Positions 60,459-64,000 of a stretch of DNA of 64,000 bases are shown here, piece by piece. A program made the position numbers and the translations under genes. Numbering within the stretch: position 1 is the first letter of the stretch; each line of letters begins with the position of its first letter. The notes under the pieces were generated by a model. It saw only the letters and a list, made by a program, of their open reading frames with translations. It was not told the DNA's origin and searched no databases. Source of the DNA: Sedimentitalea sp042687825 (GTDB lineage: Bacteria > Pseudomonadota > Alphaproteobacteria > Rhodobacterales > Rhodobacteraceae). The stretch covers positions 93,884 through 157,883 of the forward strand of contig NZ_JBHUQE010000007.1 in NCBI RefSeq assembly GCF_042687825.1. The letters run 5' to 3'.

Positions 60459-61877
60459 TCACTGTTTTCCAAGCGCTTTCAGAACGCGGTCCAGATCCCT
60501 GGACTGTTTGGAATGGGTCGCGGGCGCGTTCTTGGCCAGATTGTAGTAGATCGTCGGGTCATAGATCTGCACCGCCAGGCCCAGCCGTTCCGCCGTCAGC
60601 AGCCCCTGCGAGGCCAGCAGTTGGTACGAGGCGATCGCCTCTTCGGAGCGGGCCGAAATTTGCGCTGTCAGCGCATCCAGCAATTCCTGTTCCGCGGCCA
60701 GCACGTCCAGGGTCGTCCGCGCGCCCAGCGTGGCCTCTTCGCGGATACCGTCAAAGGCGACCTGAGCCGCCCGCACGCGCTCGCGTGTCGCGACCAGGCT
60801 GGCACGCGCCACTTCGAGGCGGACAAAGGCGTTGTTCACGCCCTGCACCGTGTTGCGCTGGACGTTCAGCAGATTGCCGCGGGCGGCATCGCGGTTGGCC
60901 ATTACCCGGCGGATCGACGATTGCAGCGCGCCGCCCGAATAGATCTGCTGCCGCAGTTCCAGGGAAACCGAACTGTCATAGCCGTCATTGCTGTTGTTCC
61001 AGTCTTCCGAGACGCCGGCCGCGACGCGGCCCGAGACCGTCGGCCCCAGCCGCTTGGTGGCCTGCCGGATCAGCAACTCCTGATTGGCGACCTGCCGTTG
61101 GGCTTCGAGGATATCCGGGTGGATACGCACCGCCACGGCCTGCGCGGCCTCGATGCTTTTAGGACGCTGCGGCAGGCTGCGCGGGGCGATAAGTCTGCCG
61201 GGTTTGCGCCCGACCGCGTTGGTGTATTCGGCCTTGGCATTCACCAACAACCCACGTGCAGCGGCCAGGTTGCTGCGCGCCGCGGCCAGCCGCGATTGCG
61301 CCAGCGCCACGTCGGTGCGGGTCACTTCGCCGACATCGAACCGGTCCTGCGTGGCGCGCAGTTCCTCGCCCAGAACCCGCACGTTGTTTTCACGCAACGA
61401 GACGTTCTCGGTCTGCAGGATCACATCCATAAAGGCTGTCACGGCCCGCAGCAGCACCCGCTGTTCAAAGGACAACAACCGCTGGCGGGTGGCCAGGACG
61501 ACTTCCTTGACCGCCTGCACGCCCAGTTCGCGGGCCCCGTTGTCAAACAAAACCAGCGTCGCTTCGATGCCGGCCGTCAATCTGGATTGCAGGGTTTCGT
61601 TCAGCGTACCCCCCGGCGTCAGCCGGTTGCTGCTGGCGGTGGCCCGGGCGACAAAGGCAACCACCGGCCGCAACAGGGCGACCGCACCGGCGACATCCTC
61701 GTCCGCAGCCCGCAAAAGGGCCCGGTTCTGCTCGAGCAGACCGCTGGTGTTATAGGCACCGATCATCGCATCGGTCAGGTTTTCGGCTCGCGCCGCGGCG
61801 GGCGCGCCCGCCATCAGCGTCACGCCAATGGCCAATACCGCGGCCTTGCGCCAGCCTGCCTTCTGTTTTCTGCCCAT
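60459..61877 (-). CDS. tolC: TolC-family outer membrane efflux/secretion channel
   Basis: 472 residues with a signal peptide (KAAVLAIGVTLMAGAPAAARA). Two OEP repeats: LTDAMIGAYNTSGLLEQNRAL near 35-55 (in part), then VTRTDVALAQSRLAAARSNL and ARTTLDVLAAEQELLDALT, the typical helix motifs of TolC. It forms the outer-membrane tunnel for type I secretion or efflux. Between pcm upstream and the PopZ-like gene downstream. Confidence 0.94.
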   Translation of the reverse strand: MGRKQKAGWRKAAVLAIGVTLMAGAPAAARAENLTDAMIGAYNTSGLLEQNRALLRAADEDVAGAVALLRPVVAFVARATASSNRLTPGGTLNETLQSRLTAGIEATLVLFDNGARELGVQAVKEVVLATRQRLLSFEQRVLLRAVTAFMDVILQTENVSLRENNVRVLGEELRATQDRFDVGEVTRTDVALAQSRLAAARSNLAAARGLLVNAKAEYTNAVGRKPGRLIAPRSLPQRPKSIEAAQAVAVRIHPDILEAQRQVANQELLIRQATKRLGPTVSGRVAAGVSEDWNNSNDGYDSSVSLELRQQIYSGGALQSSIRRVMANRDAARGNLLNVQRNTVQGVNNAFVRLEVARASLVATRERVRAAQVAFDGIREEATLGARTTLDVLAAEQELLDALTAQISARSEEAIASYQLLASQGLLTAERLGLAVQIYDPTIYYNLAKNAPATHSKQSRDLDRVLKALGKQ

Positions 61878-61957
61878 CTCTGCCTCCTGAGCGCCGGGAT
61901 CGACCGGGTTTGCCCCGTTTTTTGCCCGGCGGATGTTATGACCGCCCCGTGCCTGAC

Positions 61958-62611
61958 CTAGAGCGCGAAAGCCGCCTGTTTTTCGAACCCCGGCAATACC
62001 GGCGCGGCAGCGTTAAAGCCGAACCGCCAGCTCAGGGTGTCGCCGGTCTTGTGCCCCAGCCGGACCACACCCAGCGGGCCCTCCATGAACATGCAGGCGA
62101 TGCGCCCGCCATCCTTGAGCTGCGCCACGATGCCCTCGGGCAATTCGTTGATTCCGCCCTCGATCAGAATGACGTCATAGGGGCCGTGTTCAGCCGCGCC
62201 CGCGGCCAGCGCACCGGTATGTACGACCACCGTATCCGCGCCGGCGGATGCCAACATCGCCTGGGCCTCTTCGGCCATCGCTTCATCCTGTTCGACGGCC
62301 ACGACCGCCTGCGCCATACGCGCCAGAACCGCGGCGCAATAGCCATAGTTGCAGCCGACGTTCAGCACCAGTTCGTCATTCGAGATGTCCAGCGCGTCCA
62401 GCATCTTGGCCAGTGTGCGTGGCTCCAGCAGCACCCGACCCTCGCCCAGATCGACATTCTCGTCGGCATAGGCGGCTTCGCGGCGGGAGTCGGGCAGGAA
62501 AGCCTCGCGCGGCACGCTCAGCATGGCGTCGATGATCGGGAACTTGGTGACGTCCGACGGTCGAACCTGCGTATCGACCATCATCCGACGGCGGGTAGCG
62601 AAATCTATCAT
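61958..62611 (-). CDS. pcm: Protein-L-isoaspartate O-methyltransferase family protein
   Basis: 217 residues from the ATG at 62611. Rossmann methyltransferase with LNVGCNYGYCAAVLARMA near 83-100, VVAVEQDE and YDVILIEGGINELP. The family repairs isoaspartyl residues; alphaproteobacterial members beside tolC are often annotated as Pcm, but activity is not proven. The opening MVDTQVRPSDVT is typical. First gene of the pcm-tolC-popZ-like run. An open extension to 62722 is not conserved. Confidence 0.88.
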   Translation of the reverse strand: MIDFATRRRMMVDTQVRPSDVTKFPIIDAMLSVPREAFLPDSRREAAYADENVDLGEGRVLLEPRTLAKMLDALDISNDELVLNVGCNYGYCAAVLARMAQAVVAVEQDEAMAEEAQAMLASAGADTVVVHTGALAAGAAEHGPYDVILIEGGINELPEGIVAQLKDGGRIACMFMEGPLGVVRLGHKTGDTLSWRFGFNAAAPVLPGFEKQAAFAL

Positions 62612-62753
62612 TGCAATTCTCTTCTGGCCAGTCAGTCTCCGTGGTTTTGCCACATTGCGCAGGTTCGGGCAACGTCCAGTACAGCTATTTCCCCAGCTGT
62701 GGCACTTGCAGCGCAGCGACATATCCGCTAGACGGCGAAACGCACCATGCGGC

Positions 62754-62827
62754 GGCGAGTTGGCGGAGTGGTGACGCAGCGGATTGCAAATCCGTGTACA
62801 CCGGTTCGATTCCGGTACTCGCCTCCA
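62754..62827 (+). tRNA. tRNA-Cys (GCA)
   Basis: GGCGAGT pairs with ACTCGCC as acceptor stem; the anticodon loop TTGCAAA gives GCA, and the T-arm reads CCGGTTCGATTCCGG. The discriminator is T, as needed for Cys, and CCA is encoded (62825-62827). The following low-GC region begins directly after it. Confidence 0.97.
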
Positions 62828-62887
62828 AAATTTCTTAGCGAAAACATGCTTTTATATGACACGGACGATCAGGCGCCTCGTTCAGGA

Positions 62888-62938
62888 ACAGTATAGACAC
62901 AGTATAGACACTGTATTTGAGCGAAGTATTTGAGCGAA
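62888..62938 (+). repeat. Two adjacent short tandem repeats after tRNA-Cys
   Basis: ACAGTATAGAC is duplicated at 62888-62898 and 62899-62909, and GTATTTGAGCGAA at 62913-62925 and 62926-62938. ACAGT and ACTGT also form an inverted repeat across the junction. The region 62828-63125 otherwise contains no recognised gene. Confidence 0.9.
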
Positions 62939-63125
62939 ACACCGCTCGGAGCGGCGTGTTGTCCGGCCAAGGCAAGGCCCAGAGGATCGGGTATTCGCAA
63001 ACGACCGTAGGCGCAGTAGCCTGCGGGTGGTGTTCGGGCGCGGTCGGAGATCCCCAACCCGCGCAAATAAACCCATTCAGGCCAAGCCATTACAGGGTGG
63101 CATTGTTCGTGCGGAGGACCCCACT

Positions 63126-63898
63126 TTGGTCTCACAGCTTCAGAGAGTGTCGAGTGTAGACCTGTACTACATCTGCCAGATGGTAGACGGCGTCACGAGG
63201 GAGCCTGGGGCATACCTCCGAAACGTGGAGGACATATTCGGCGACATGTCTTCATCTAGTCTGGCGCGGAAGTTCCCGAAGTGGACCTGTTTTCACGTAT
63301 TCGTGGAAGAGCTTATCTCCAGTGTGATCTTCGAAGACGCGGACGGCTCAAAGAACAGCCATGGCAAATACTGGGTGGACTATCTCCTTCGGTCGAACGG
63401 CATTGGCCACTTGGCGGTACGCAGCTCGGAATTTGCCCGGGGAGATGGATACGAGTATCTGGAGGCACTCCAAGAGCAAGACCTGATCTCAGAACTGTGC
63501 GAGCTGATTTCCAAACAAGTCTTTCACGTCTTGTTCTCAAATCGCGGCACGATGTCTGCGTTCGGACACATGGTTTCTGGCTACGTCCTTCACACGTCCC
63601 CATCATTCGTGCCCGATGCATTTGACAACTCCGCGCATTTGTCGCGCGCATCAATACCCTCTTGGGCCAAGGACGCAGTTTTCCACCGAGATAAGGGGCG
63701 GTGCGTTCTGTGTCACACCGATCTGACGCGGCTCTACAGTCGCAAGCAACAACCCACTTCGACCACATCGTACCTCTGGCTCGTGGAGGTATGAACTGCG
63801 TAACCAACCTTCAGCTCACCTGCTCTGAATGTAATCAGGACAAGGGAGCCCGTTCGGCTGCCACTTCGCGCGAATACGAGGCTTGGTATGACTACTGA
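63126..63898 (+). pseudogene. HNH endonuclease gene with a frameshift
   Basis: The first frame starts best at TTG 63126, eight bases after GGAGG (a GTG at 63027 is open). It encodes about 205 residues of helical N-terminal domain, ending with AVFHRDKGRCVLCHTDLTRL. The frame then runs into unrelated sequence, while the second frame from about 63745 continues THFDHIVPLARGGMNCVTNL and LTCSECNQDKG up to 63898. One missing base around 63745-63752 explains this. Together they form a CxxC...DH...N...CxxC HNH nuclease, as found in restriction or defence islands. It is broken, or the base is a sequencing error. Confidence 0.75.
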
Positions 63899-64000
63899 AC
63901 TCTGGGCTGTGACTGATAACACGCAGTCCCGCAGTCGAGCCGAAACCAATGGACAAAATATGGTGGCACGCATTAGATACAACGTAAGCGTCCGGTCTGA
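63888..64000 (+). CDS. Partial ORF after the HNH gene
   Basis: An ATG at 63888 overlaps the end of the HNH frame and is open to the window edge (37 codons, beginning MTTELWAVTDNTQSRSRAET). The overlap is of the coupled-gene type, so it might be a partner gene in the same island. No family can be recognised from so little. Confidence 0.3.
   Translation, partial: MTTELWAVTDNTQSRSRAETNGQNMVARIRYNVSVRS

Noticed and set aside
1..64000. CRISPR arrays or insertion sequences
   Set aside because: No regularly spaced repeats of 25-40 bases and no transposase frames with terminal inverted repeats were found.

Overview
This is a GC-rich window in which essentially every stretch carries a gene. Protein families and gene order point to an alphaproteobacterium of the order Rhodobacterales (Roseobacter/Paracoccus relatives). 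Supporting signs are the Hsp20-DUF1150 pair, a DUF6280 protein, a Lrp regulator divergent from trxB, a fused sat-cysC, a stand-alone Hint-domain protein, and a tolC next to a PopZ-like gene. No species can be named. Nearly all of it is ordinary chromosome; only the last ~1.2 kb, after a tRNA-Cys, looks acquired.

Layout. 1-3.0 kb (minus): 5' part of an AMP-binding enzyme, an unknown membrane-protein pair with coupled genes, a 24-residue lipoprotein on the plus strand, and an HTH-like protein. 3.3-6.6 kb: thymidine kinase, then minus-strand ybjN, proC, csaA and a hydroxyacid dehydrogenase. 6.9-10.9 kb: ubiK divergent from lgt-midA-like-pgeF, then a Hint protein behind a long hairpin. 11-14.6 kb: Lrp regulator divergent from trxB, then sat-cysC. 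14.7-17.2 kb (minus): GT10 transferase, PhzF, DUF1150 and Hsp20 with a clear heat-shock promoter. 17.3-19.1 kb: DUF465, purE, purK. 19.2-22.0 kb (minus): an orphan phnM, a lipase-like hydrolase and an EamA transporter.

22.1-29.7 kb is a polyamine island: a GntR regulator divergent from puuA-puuB-potF-potG-potH-potI, closed by a perfect terminator. The ABC system takes up putrescine or spermidine; PuuA and PuuB start its gamma-glutamyl degradation. 29.8-33.7 kb (minus) holds pqiA-pqiA-pqiB-pqiC (lipid transport across the envelope). 33.9-38 kb is a Lrp regulator divergent from putA, with an operator-like repeat and a terminator. 38-46.3 kb: DUF2189, rhomboid protease, inositol monophosphatase, metR divergent from metF, DUF2235, and an ornithine decarboxylase divergent from another Lrp regulator.

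46.4-58.2 kb: valS, DUF1992, crotonase, DUF454, an aminotransferase, an ABC exporter, a GT2 transferase, YgfZ, an ATPase-less ABC membrane protein, efp and DUF6280. The exporter gene carries a 113-bp exact duplication around a single N, almost certainly a contig-joining error. 58.4-62.6 kb (minus): a very large PopZ-like acidic protein, TolC and Pcm.

62.75 kb: tRNA-Cys, then tandem repeats, a frameshifted HNH nuclease gene and a truncated ORF. I did not find a complete, clearly new multi-gene system. The strongest leads are the expanded PopZ-like protein, the post-tRNA HNH region, the membrane pair at 0.6-2.0 kb, the Hint gene with its leader hairpin, and the palindromes upstream of the DUF6280 gene.
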